Source: JAHEJX01 sp041605955 (GTDB taxonomy: Bacteria > Actinomycetota > Acidimicrobiia > Spongiisociales > UBA5794). From it: a stretch of 31,138 nucleotides of DNA. Shown here one piece after another: positions 1-6,473 of the stretch. Location of the stretch: NCBI GenBank assembly GCA_041605955.1, contig JBFIXI010000049.1, positions 1 through 31,138 on the forward strand, written 5' to 3'. The notes below the pieces were generated by a model, which saw only the letters and a program-made list of their open reading frames with translations, had not been told where the DNA came from and did no database searches. Made by a program: the position numbers and the translations under genes. Position 1 is the stretch's first letter, and each line of letters starts with the position of its first letter.

Positions 1-22
1 CCGGTCCCGGTTGGACCGACCT

Positions 23-95
23 GCCCCCGTAGCTCAGTGGACAGAGCAGGAGCCTTCTAAGCTCTTGGTCGAGGGTTCGAATCCTTCCGGGGGCG
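23..95 (+). tRNA. tRNA-Arg (anticodon UCU)
   Basis: A full cloverleaf folds here. The acceptor arms GCCCCCG (23-29) and CGGGGGC (88-94) pair perfectly, with discriminator G95. The D stem is 32-35/44-47, the anticodon stem 49-53/61-65, and the T arm GAGGG-TTCGAAT-CCTTC is 71-87. The seven-base anticodon loop CTTCTAA places TCT at 56-58, so it reads AGA (Arg). CCA is not fully encoded; the bases after the discriminator are CC. Confidence 0.96.
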
Positions 96-145
96 CCTCC
101 CCGGGGGCCTGCGGACTAGTCGGTAGGCACCCGAAGGGATGACAT

Positions 146-221
146 GGTGGCCGTAGCTCAGCTCGGTTAGAGCGCCTGGTTGTGGTCCAGGAGGTCGCGG
201 GTTCAAGTCCCGTCGGCCACC
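146..221 (+). tRNA. tRNA-His (anticodon GUG)
   Basis: The acceptor arms GTGGCCG (147-153) and CGGCCAC (214-220) pair. An encoded extra 5' G (146) faces the C at 221, the G-1:C73 identity pair typical of bacterial tRNA-His. The anticodon stem CCTGG/CCAGG (175-179/187-191) encloses TTGTGGT with GTG at 182-184. It lies 50 bases after tRNA-Arg in the same direction, so co-transcription is plausible. Confidence 0.96.
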
Positions 222-311
222 CCAACACGGCCGGCTCCGTGACCCCGCGGGGCCGGTCGAACGTGTGCGATAGCGCCGCGGCGGCCCCGCCCCGGCCAGA
301 ATGAGGAATCG

Positions 312-1817
312 ATGCAGACCCAGATGACCGACGTCGGGCCCTTCGAGCGCATGCTCACGCTCACCCTCGCCGAGAGCGAGTTGGAGACGGCCAAGGAGGC
401 GGCCGCTCGCAAGCTGTCGCGCGACATGAAGATCAAGGGCTTCCGCCCCGGCAAGGCGCCGCGGGCAGTGGTGGAGCGGATGGTGGGTGCAGATACGCTG
501 CGCTCCGAGGCCATCGACGAAGCTCTACCCGAAGCAGTCGGGGATGCGCTGCGCGACCGCGAGCTTGCCCCGGTCACCACGCCGCGGGTCGAAGACATGC
601 GCGATCTCGACGATGGCGGAGTCGAGATAGACGTTCGCATCACTTTGTGGCCCAGCCTCGACGATGTTCCGGATTTCACGGATCGCCAGATCGAGGTGGA
701 ACTGCCCGAGGTCGATGAACAGGAGATCGAAGATCAGATCGACCGGCTCCGATCGCAGTTCGCCGAGCTCGAAGACGTTTCCCGAGCCGCCGACGAGGGC
801 GACTTCGTGATGATCAACATCACTGCGCTCGACGGCGACCGCCCAATCGAAGACGCCTCGGCCGACGATCTGCTGTACGAGGTCGGGTCGGCGTCCTTTC
901 TCGGCGGGCTCGACGAGCTTGTCATGGGAGCGAGCGCCGGAGACATTCGGAAGGGGCCTGGCACGCTCCCGGCTGGCTTCACCGAGCAGGAGGGCGAGGT
1001 CACGCTGAGTGTCCTGGTCAAGGGGGTCAAAGGCAAGAGGCTGCCGGAGGTCTCGGATGAGTGGGTATCTGACGTGACCGAGTTCGAGACGGTCGATGAG
1101 TTGCGCGAGCAGCTCAGGGAGAGTCTGTACGCCATGAAACTGAACGTGACGGCACAGCACTTCCGCGACCAGCTCATCGGTGAGGCCGTCGCTGAGCTCG
1201 AGCTCGAGCTCCCCGCCGCGCTGATCGATGCCGAGATGGAAGCCTCGTTCCACAACCTCGCCCACAGCCTCGAGGCCCAAGGCGTCGATCTGGCCAACTA
1301 CCTTCGGATCACCGGTCAGGATCAGGATGAGTTCGTCGCCACCCTCCGAGATCGGGCGATCACCGCCATCAAGACCCGCATCCTTCTCGAGAGCGTCGCC
1401 GAGCGCGAGGAGATCAAGGTCGAGGAGGAAGAGCTGCAAGCAGCAATCGCCGGCTTGGCGGCGTCGAGCGGCGAGGACGTAACCGCCGTCACCAGGGCGT
1501 TGGCTGAGAGTGGTCAAGTAGTGGCACTGGCGGGTGATATCCTTCGGCGGAAAGCGCTGAGCCACATCTTGGCTGAAGCCAGCCCGGTCGACGCTGCCGG
1601 AGAACCCGTAGACCTGACCCCACCGGGCCAAGTCGAAGTCGACGAAGGAGTCGAAAGCAGCGTCGCCGATGCGGCCGACGCTGCCATGGACGACGTTGCC
1701 ATGGACGACGCTGCCATGGACGACGCTGCCATGGACGACGCAGCCATGGACACAGACGGCGCAGCTGTGGGCTCGGAGGTCGCCAGCGATGACGCAGGTC
1801 ATGAAGGCAGGTCATGA
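312..1817 (+). CDS. tig: Trigger factor, ribosome-associated chaperone with peptidyl-prolyl isomerase domain
   Basis: This 501-residue protein matches trigger factor, which binds near the ribosomal exit tunnel and shields nascent chains. The N-terminal ribosome-binding domain carries the signature GFRPGKAP at residues 43-50. A central FKBP-like isomerase domain follows (about residues 160-245), then the helical C-terminal chaperone domain to about residue 430. GAGGA lies 5 bases before the ATG. The protein is longer than typical family members because of an acidic, alanine-rich tail. The tail contains five repeats of the AAMDD type (DNA 1680-1754) and ends inside a second short tandem repeat. 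tig followed by clpP and clpX is a common bacterial order, which supports the call. The repeat tail is unlikely to be part of the chaperone fold. Confidence 0.96.
   Translation: MQTQMTDVGPFERMLTLTLAESELETAKEAAARKLSRDMKIKGFRPGKAPRAVVERMVGADTLRSEAIDEALPEAVGDALRDRELAPVTTPRVEDMRDLDDGGVEIDVRITLWPSLDDVPDFTDRQIEVELPEVDEQEIEDQIDRLRSQFAELEDVSRAADEGDFVMINITALDGDRPIEDASADDLLYEVGSASFLGGLDELVMGASAGDIRKGPGTLPAGFTEQEGEVTLSVLVKGVKGKRLPEVSDEWVSDVTEFETVDELREQLRESLYAMKLNVTAQHFRDQLIGEAVAELELELPAALIDAEMEASFHNLAHSLEAQGVDLANYLRITGQDQDEFVATLRDRAITAIKTRILLESVAEREEIKVEEEELQAAIAGLAASSGEDVTAVTRALAESGQVVALAGDILRRKALSHILAEASPVDAAGEPVDLTPPGQVEVDEGVESSVADAADAAMDDVAMDDAAMDDAAMDDAAMDTDGAAVGSEVASDDAGHEGRS
1680..1754 (+). repeat. 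Five tandem 15-bp repeats in the tig C-terminal tail
   Basis: Five in-frame 15-base units start at 1680, 1695, 1710, 1725 and 1740. Each reads GCTGCCATGGACGAC or differs from it by one to a few bases. They encode (A/V)AMDD-type pentapeptides, giving an acidic tail. The unit is a multiple of three, so copy-number change would lengthen or shorten the tail without changing frame. Confidence 0.93.
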
Positions 1818-1832
1818 AGGCAGGTTATGAAG
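1794..1832 (+). repeat. Three tandem 13-bp repeats across the tig stop codon
   Basis: The unit GCAGGTCATGAAG occurs at 1794-1806 and 1807-1819, and with one change (C to T) at 1820-1832. The tig TGA (1815-1817) is made by the second unit. Because 13 is not divisible by three, gain or loss of a unit would move the frame at the end of tig. The rest of the 1818-1931 gap holds no recognisable gene beyond a 21-codon open frame (1827-1892) that I do not call. Confidence 0.9.
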
Positions 1833-1931
1833 GTAGGGCAACATGATGGTGACGCCGGCACTGCAGGAAATGAACATCGCGCCGATGAATAGGTACGGGT
1901 CGGAGCGCCCGTCATACGCCCAGGAGTATCA

Positions 1932-2540
1932 ATGAGTTATCTCGTCCCCACCGTTGTTGAGCAGACCCCGAGGGGAGAGCGGGCATTCGACATCTACAGC
2001 CGCTTGCTGAAGGAGCGGATCGTCTTCCTAGGTACGCCGATCGACGACGGGGTCGCCAACGTGATCATGGCTCAGATGCTGCACCTCGAAGGGGAGGATC
2101 CCGACAAGGACATCTCGATCTACATCAACTCGCCGGGCGGTTCGACGTACGCGCTGATGGCCATCTACGACACGATGCAGTTCGTCAAGCCGGATATCGC
2201 CACGTACTGCATGGGGCTGGCCGCGTCCGCCGCCGCCGTGCTGCTCGCCGGGGGCGCCAAGGGCAAGCGCTTTGCTCTTCCCCATTCGCGGATCATGCTG
2301 CACCAGCCTCATGTGTCCGGCGTGGGCGGCCAGGCCTCTGACATCGAGATCCACGCCAGAGAGATCCTCAAGACCCGGGAGGAGATCAATCAGATCCTGC
2401 AACTCCACACGGGCCAGGATTTGGCCCGGGTCACCGATGACACGGAGCGCGACTATTGGTTGAGCGCTGCCGAGGCCAAGGAGTACGGCGTCATCGACGA
2501 GGTCCTCGCGGGGCGAGCGCTCGAAGCGATCGCCAGCTGA
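1932..2540 (+). CDS. clpP: ATP-dependent Clp protease proteolytic subunit ClpP
   Basis: The 202-residue protein is a normal-length ClpP serine peptidase, the tetradecameric chamber that degrades substrates unfolded by ClpX or ClpC. The catalytic triad is visible: Ser99 in GLAAS, His124 in MLHQP, and Asp174 in the ERDYWLSA segment. The SPGG oxyanion-loop signature is at residues 67-70. AGGAG at 1922-1926 is well placed before the ATG. clpX follows 42 bases downstream, so the pair is likely an operon. Many actinobacteria have two adjacent clpP genes; only one is present here, and a second may lie elsewhere. Confidence 0.97.
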   Translation: MSYLVPTVVEQTPRGERAFDIYSRLLKERIVFLGTPIDDGVANVIMAQMLHLEGEDPDKDISIYINSPGGSTYALMAIYDTMQFVKPDIATYCMGLAASAAAVLLAGGAKGKRFALPHSRIMLHQPHVSGVGGQASDIEIHAREILKTREEINQILQLHTGQDLARVTDDTERDYWLSAAEAKEYGVIDEVLAGRALEAIAS

Positions 2541-2582
2541 AGTCGAGATAAGCTAAGAGCCGGTGCAGTAGGGAGAGCAGGG

Positions 2583-3854
2583 TTGGCCAAATACGAGGGA
2601 GCGGAACTTCTCAAATGCAGCTTCTGCGGCAAATCGCAGAAGCAAGTGAAGAAGTTGATCGCCGGGCCCGGGGTCTACATCTGCGACGAGTGCATTGATC
2701 TCTGCAACGAGATCATCGAAGAAGAGCTCAGCGACACTCAAGACGTTGGCTTCGAAGAGCTTCCCAAGCCGCACGAGATCTATGAGTTTCTCGACGGCTA
2801 CGTGGTCGGCCAGGAGCGGGCCAAGAAGGTTCTCTCAGTAGCGGTGTACAACCACTACAAGCGAGTACGCGCCGACAGCCGCGCCAAGGACGACGATGTC
2901 GAGCTCCAGAAGTCGAACATCCTCATGGTGGGGCCAACCGGCTCCGGCAAGACCCTCATGGCCCAAACCCTGGCTCGGCTGCTCAATGTCCCGTTCGCCA
3001 TCGCCGATGCCACCGCGCTCACCGAAGCGGGTTACGTTGGCGAGGATGTCGAGAACATCTTGCTGAAGTTGATCCAGGCGGCCGACTTCGACATCAAACG
3101 CGCCGAGACCGGGATCATCTACATCGACGAGATCGACAAGATCGCGCGGAAAGCAGAGAACCCGTCGATCACGCGCGACGTCTCTGGCGAGGGCGTGCAG
3201 CAGGCGTTGCTGAAGATCCTCGAAGGCACCATCGCCTCAGTGCCACCTCAGGGGGGCCGCAAACATCCCCATCAGGAGTTCCTCCAGATCGACACGGCCA
3301 ACATGCTGTTCATCTGCGGGGGTGCGTTCGCCGGCCTCGAGGAGGTCATCAGCAACCGAATCGGGAAGAAGACGGTGGGCTTTGGTGCCGAGGTCCGCTC
3401 CACCGATCAGCGCAACGCCGAGCTGCTCGCCGAAGTGCTCCCCGAGGATCTGATGAGCTTCGGGCTGATCCCCGAGTTCATAGGGCGTTTGCCGGTGGTC
3501 GCCACCGTCGACGACCTCGACTTAGACGATCTCGTCAAAGTGCTCACCGAGCCCAAGAACGCTCTCACCAAGCAGTACGCGCGGTTCTTCGAGATGGACG
3601 GCGTCGAGCTCGTGCTGACGGACGGCGCTTTGCTAGCCGTCGCCGAGCAGGCGCTGATGCGAGGCACTGGAGCACGAGGGCTGCGGGCGATCATGGAAGA
3701 AGTTCTCCTCGAGACGATGTACGAGCTGCCGGCCAGAGCCGACGTCGCCCGGGTCCACATCGATGAAGACGTGGTCCGCCAGCGAGTCAACCCGACCTTG
3801 GTTCCGATCCAGGACATCGGCAACGACGACATGCCGGAGGACCTGTCGGCGTAG
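2583..3854 (+). CDS. clpX: ATP-dependent Clp protease ATP-binding subunit ClpX
   Basis: This 423-residue AAA+ unfoldase feeds substrates into ClpP. The N-terminal zinc-binding domain has Cys12, Cys15, Cys34 and Cys37. Walker A is GPTGSGKT (117-124), the pore loop GYVG is at 150-153, Walker B is IIYIDEID (178-185), and the RKH loop is at 226-228. The loop that docks on ClpP is usually IGF and here reads VGF (265-267), a conservative change. The start is TTG, preceded by GGGAG at 2571-2575 with a 7-base gap, and it begins directly with the conserved N-terminus, so a later ATG is not needed. Confidence 0.97.
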   Translation: MAKYEGAELLKCSFCGKSQKQVKKLIAGPGVYICDECIDLCNEIIEEELSDTQDVGFEELPKPHEIYEFLDGYVVGQERAKKVLSVAVYNHYKRVRADSRAKDDDVELQKSNILMVGPTGSGKTLMAQTLARLLNVPFAIADATALTEAGYVGEDVENILLKLIQAADFDIKRAETGIIYIDEIDKIARKAENPSITRDVSGEGVQQALLKILEGTIASVPPQGGRKHPHQEFLQIDTANMLFICGGAFAGLEEVISNRIGKKTVGFGAEVRSTDQRNAELLAEVLPEDLMSFGLIPEFIGRLPVVATVDDLDLDDLVKVLTEPKNALTKQYARFFEMDGVELVLTDGALLAVAEQALMRGTGARGLRAIMEEVLLETMYELPARADVARVHIDEDVVRQRVNPTLVPIQDIGNDDMPEDLSA

Positions 3855-3889
3855 CGGTCGCCGGGAGCACGAGGTAGGGAGAATCTCCG

Positions 3890-4713
3890 ATGCGAATGGT
3901 TCTGCTTTGTCATGGCCGCGGCCGCCCTCAGCGCGGCGCCGGCAACTGCGGCCGGCAACCCGGCCGAAATGTGCGGCGGCATGGCGGTCACCATCGTGGG
4001 TAGCCGCCAGGATGATCTCGTCGGCAGCGCCTTCGCCGACACGTTGGAGGGCAACGCGCGGGACAACACCTTCGCGTTGCCGGGGGCAATGACACCATCC
4101 GGGCCCGCGGCGGTTCCGACCTGGTGTTCGGTCAGATGGGAGGCGACCTGATCTACGGCGGTCGGGGCACCGACTTCTTGTTCGGTGGCGCAGGCAGCGA
4201 CAAGGTCCTCGGCGGCGGAGCCGGCAACTCCGACGAGGTTTTCTACAGCGGAGGGCCGAGAGAAGCGCCGGGACCCGTCACAATGGATCTCGGAGCCGGG
4301 ACGGCCACCGGCTGGGGCAACGACACGTTGCGCGGTTTCGAGTGGTAGTCGGTACGGACTTCGGCGACACACTGGTCGGCTCCGCCGGCCCCGATCTCCC
4401 CTTCGGCGCCGACGGCAACGACACGATCATCGGCAAGGGCGGTAATGACGACTTGGTTGGAAGCGACGGCAACGACAGCTTCGAGGGAGGAGCCGGCGAT
4501 GACCGGCTTCAGGGCGATGCCGGGAACGACGTGCTCGATGGCCAGCGTGGGGCCGACGACGTCAGTGGGGACGCTAGGGACGATCTCCTACGCGGAGGTG
4601 GCGGCAACGACAGGCTCGCCGGCGGCCACGGAGTCGACGTCGTGCGCGGAGGCCCCGGCACCGACGATGTATGCAGCGGCGAGGCTGTGACCGGTTGCGA
4701 AACGGTCAACTGA
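3890..4713 (+). pseudogene. Secreted RTX-type calcium-binding repeat protein, broken by three frame changes
   Basis: Three consecutive open segments in different frames together read as one protein. It has a signal-peptide-like start (ATG 3890, with GGGAG at 3877-3881, then a hydrophobic Ala-rich stretch ending APATAAGNP) followed by glycine/aspartate nonapeptide repeats of the GGxGxDxxx type. These include GGRGTDFLF, GGAGSDKVL, GNDTIIGKG, GGAGDDRLQ and GGGGNDRLA. The frame changes lie near 3905-3911, in the G-run at about 4081-4086, and near 4340-4347. The last two each look like one missing base. RTX repeats bind calcium outside the cell in hemolysin-type secreted proteins. The repeats stay in good condition on either side of each break, so either recent decay or assembly indels could explain it. 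The role of the intact protein is unknown. Confidence 0.72.
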
Positions 4714-4722
4714 CGGTCGGTC

Positions 4723-5940
4723 CTAGGGCGCTTTGACGGCCTCTCCACCCTTCCACACGTGGGTCACCCGGGCGGGGTCACCCCAGGCAGTCCAATCCTC
4801 CACCGGATCGAAGTCGAGGGCAATGAGATCGGCGTCGAAGTCCTCCTTGAGCTGGCCCGACTGCGGAGCCTGAGAACCGAGGGTCTCCGGGCCGTTGGCG
4901 GTAGCCGCTTCGAGGGCCTGCAGAGGCGGGAGCCCGGCCTCGACGAGCAGGGCGATCTCGCGGGTGGCCCGGCGGTATTGCTCGCCGCTAACGATGATGT
5001 CCGTCCCGGTGGCGAACTTCACTCCGGCCGCGACTGCGATCTTCATCGCGTGGCCGTGATGATCGACGACCAGCTGCGCCTTGCGGAAGGCGTGGGGTGG
5101 CAGGGTGTCTTCCATGTGTTGCAGCTCATCGATCACAAAGCGGGTCGGCACCAGGATGGCTCCCGCCTCTACCATCGCGACTGCGGCTTCTTCGTCGAGG
5201 TAGGAGCCGTGCTCGATCGTGGTGACGCCGGCCTCGAGCGCGGCCATGATGCCCGGCTTGCCGTGGCAGTGGGCCGCCACGGCGCGCTCGGCCCTCCCCG
5301 CCTCTTCGACGATGGCCCGTAACTCCTCGGCGGAGAACTGCTGGTGAATCGGGTGGTCGATCTCGCTCATCACGCCGCCGGAGGCGCAGACCTTGATGAG
5401 GTCGGCGCCGCGGCGCAGGTTGTGGCGCACCGCCTTGAGGCACTCCGCAATACCATCGCAGACCGCGCCCAGCGCGTGGGGATGGTTGGTGACGAAGTCG
5501 ATGGCAAACGCGTGGACGTCGGCGTGTCCGCCGGTGGTCGACAGGATCCGACCCGCCGAATAGATCGCGGGTCCGACGATCGACCCATCCACGACCGCCT
5601 GGCGAATATCGATGCCGTGACCGCCGACCTCACGCACCGACGTGACTCCGGTCTCCAGGAACGTCGCCAGGTCGCGCGTAGCTCGAGCCGCCATCGCCGC
5701 CACCGGCGTGGCCAACGACCCGGGCAGCACGTCGGGATGCGGCATGCCCAGAAAGTGGCCATGACATTCCCAGATTCCGGGCATGACGGTGGGCACGGTG
5801 ACCACCGAGTCGGCGTTGGGTGCTGTCCCGGTTGGGCCGACATAGGAGATCTTCGACCCCTCCATGAGGATGCTGGCGTCGGGTAATGGATCCCCCCGTC
5901 CCGGTATCAACAGGGACGCGTCCACTCGAATCGAACCCAT
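4723..5940 (-). CDS. Metal-dependent amidohydrolase, imidazolonepropionase/prolidase-like (COG1228 type)
   Basis: The 405-residue protein has the amidohydrolase superfamily layout: a small N-terminal beta domain, then a TIM barrel with metal ligands His60 and His62 (HGH), a likely carboxylated bridging Lys183 (LIKVCASGG), His224 (AHCHG), His244 (IEHGS) and Asp314 (TGTD). These residues predict a cytoplasmic binuclear hydrolase acting on a cyclic amide, amide or dipeptide-like substrate. The substrate cannot be read from sequence. No signal peptide is visible. GAAAGG lies about 8 bases upstream of the ATG on the minus strand. It runs against its neighbours and ends 9 bases from the end of the RTX remnant. 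Its promoter must lie in the 5941-6473 region shared with valS. Confidence 0.88.
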   Translation of the reverse strand: MGSIRVDASLLIPGRGDPLPDASILMEGSKISYVGPTGTAPNADSVVTVPTVMPGIWECHGHFLGMPHPDVLPGSLATPVAAMAARATRDLATFLETGVTSVREVGGHGIDIRQAVVDGSIVGPAIYSAGRILSTTGGHADVHAFAIDFVTNHPHALGAVCDGIAECLKAVRHNLRRGADLIKVCASGGVMSEIDHPIHQQFSAEELRAIVEEAGRAERAVAAHCHGKPGIMAALEAGVTTIEHGSYLDEEAAVAMVEAGAILVPTRFVIDELQHMEDTLPPHAFRKAQLVVDHHGHAMKIAVAAGVKFATGTDIIVSGEQYRRATREIALLVEAGLPPLQALEAATANGPETLGSQAPQSGQLKEDFDADLIALDFDPVEDWTAWGDPARVTHVWKGGEAVKAP

Positions 5941-6063
5941 TGGGTATCAACCTTTCGCTGCCGACAGCGCAGCCTATGCAGGTGCGGTCGCGAGGTGCCA
6001 GCACGAGGTGAGTCGCCAACGGAGCAATTCCGGGGGGAGGTCGTCGCGGTGTCATCCAGCCGA

Positions 6064-6075
6064 GTGACTAGTCAC
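6064..6075. promoter_or_regulatory. 12-bp perfect palindrome, possible operator
   Basis: GTGACTAGTCAC is self-complementary over all 12 bases and lies between the divergent amidohydrolase and valS genes. A dimeric regulator site is possible. No regulator gene is adjacent and no second copy was noticed, so this is only a candidate. Confidence 0.35.
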
Positions 6076-6222
6076 GCTGCGACCAGGCGCTTTGTGCCTG
6101 TTGCCGGGTCACGGTCTAGCCGATACTCGTATCGAGGAGGGCGCCTCCTCTCCAGCGCTCTCCAAACCGCACTGAGTGCGGGCCATTACTCCGGTTCGGG
6201 CGAGCAGGGGGACTGGGGTGAG

Positions 6223-6252
6223 TATCCCCGGGAGCAAGCGCTCCCGGGGATA
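6223..6252 (+). promoter_or_regulatory. 13-bp perfect hairpin in the valS leader
   Basis: TATCCCCGGGAGC (6223-6235) is exactly complementary to GCTCCCGGGGATA (6240-6252), with an AAGC loop. No T-run follows, so it does not look like a simple intrinsic terminator. An AGGAGG follows at 6260-6265. Confidence 0.7.
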
Positions 6253-6300
6253 ACATCTCCAGGAGGCACAGGAAGGTACGTTGTCCCAGAGTCTTGGGGC

Positions 6301-6358
6301 GTGCCTCGAGTCCAGGGGACACTCGAGGCACCGAGACCCGGGCGTTGCCCGGGTCTCG
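6301..6358 (+). promoter_or_regulatory. Two abutting perfect hairpins in the valS leader
   Basis: GTGCCTCGAGT (6301-6311) pairs with ACTCGAGGCAC (6321-6331) around a 9-base loop. The next base begins CGAGACCCGGGC (6332-6343), which pairs over 12 bases with GCCCGGGTCTCG (6347-6358) around GTT. The two stems touch without a gap and could stack coaxially. No U-tract follows the second stem. They end 115 bases before the valS ATG. Confidence 0.7.
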
Positions 6359-6473
6359 CCGCGTGGTCGCCTACGTCTACGACATGCGCCGTTTGTCCGC
6401 AACTGCCAGCCAGTCTCGCGGTCGTCGCAGGCGCATTACACTTGGCTCACGGAGGTCGCCGAGATGGGTCACG

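Larger units (their letters stand above)
5941..6473. promoter_or_regulatory. Divergent control region between amidohydrolase and valS, rich in perfect hairpins
   Basis: This 533-base gap has no convincing gene and separates divergent transcription units. It holds at least eight inverted repeats: a palindrome at 6064-6075; a TTT-loop hairpin at 6084-6100; short hairpins at 6121-6134, 6134-6150 and 6167-6181; and three long ones at 6223-6252, 6301-6331 and 6332-6358. No upstream plus-strand gene needs terminating here, so a structured valS leader RNA, or an independent small RNA, is the most economical reading. I looked for the T-box consensus (GGTGGNACCGCG) and did not find it. No transcription start can be fixed; a weak TTGCCG...GATACT pair at 6101-6127 has a short 15-base spacer. 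Confidence 0.6.

Noticed and set aside
525..1802. 425-codon minus-strand open frame opposite tig
   Set aside because: Antisense shadow; its repeats are just the complement of the tig tail repeats.
1827..1892. 21-codon frame between tig and clpP
   Set aside because: Too short, starts in the third 13-bp repeat and has no good ribosome-binding site of its own.
2919..2957. clpX VGF in place of IGF as a loss of ClpP docking
   Set aside because: Val for Ile is conservative in this hydrophobic loop, and clpP is adjacent; not evidence of uncoupling.
6181..6473. Classical T-box riboswitch for valS
   Set aside because: Gene context fits, but I cannot find the conserved T-box motif or a clear stem I with specifier loop. 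The hairpins are simple perfect stems.
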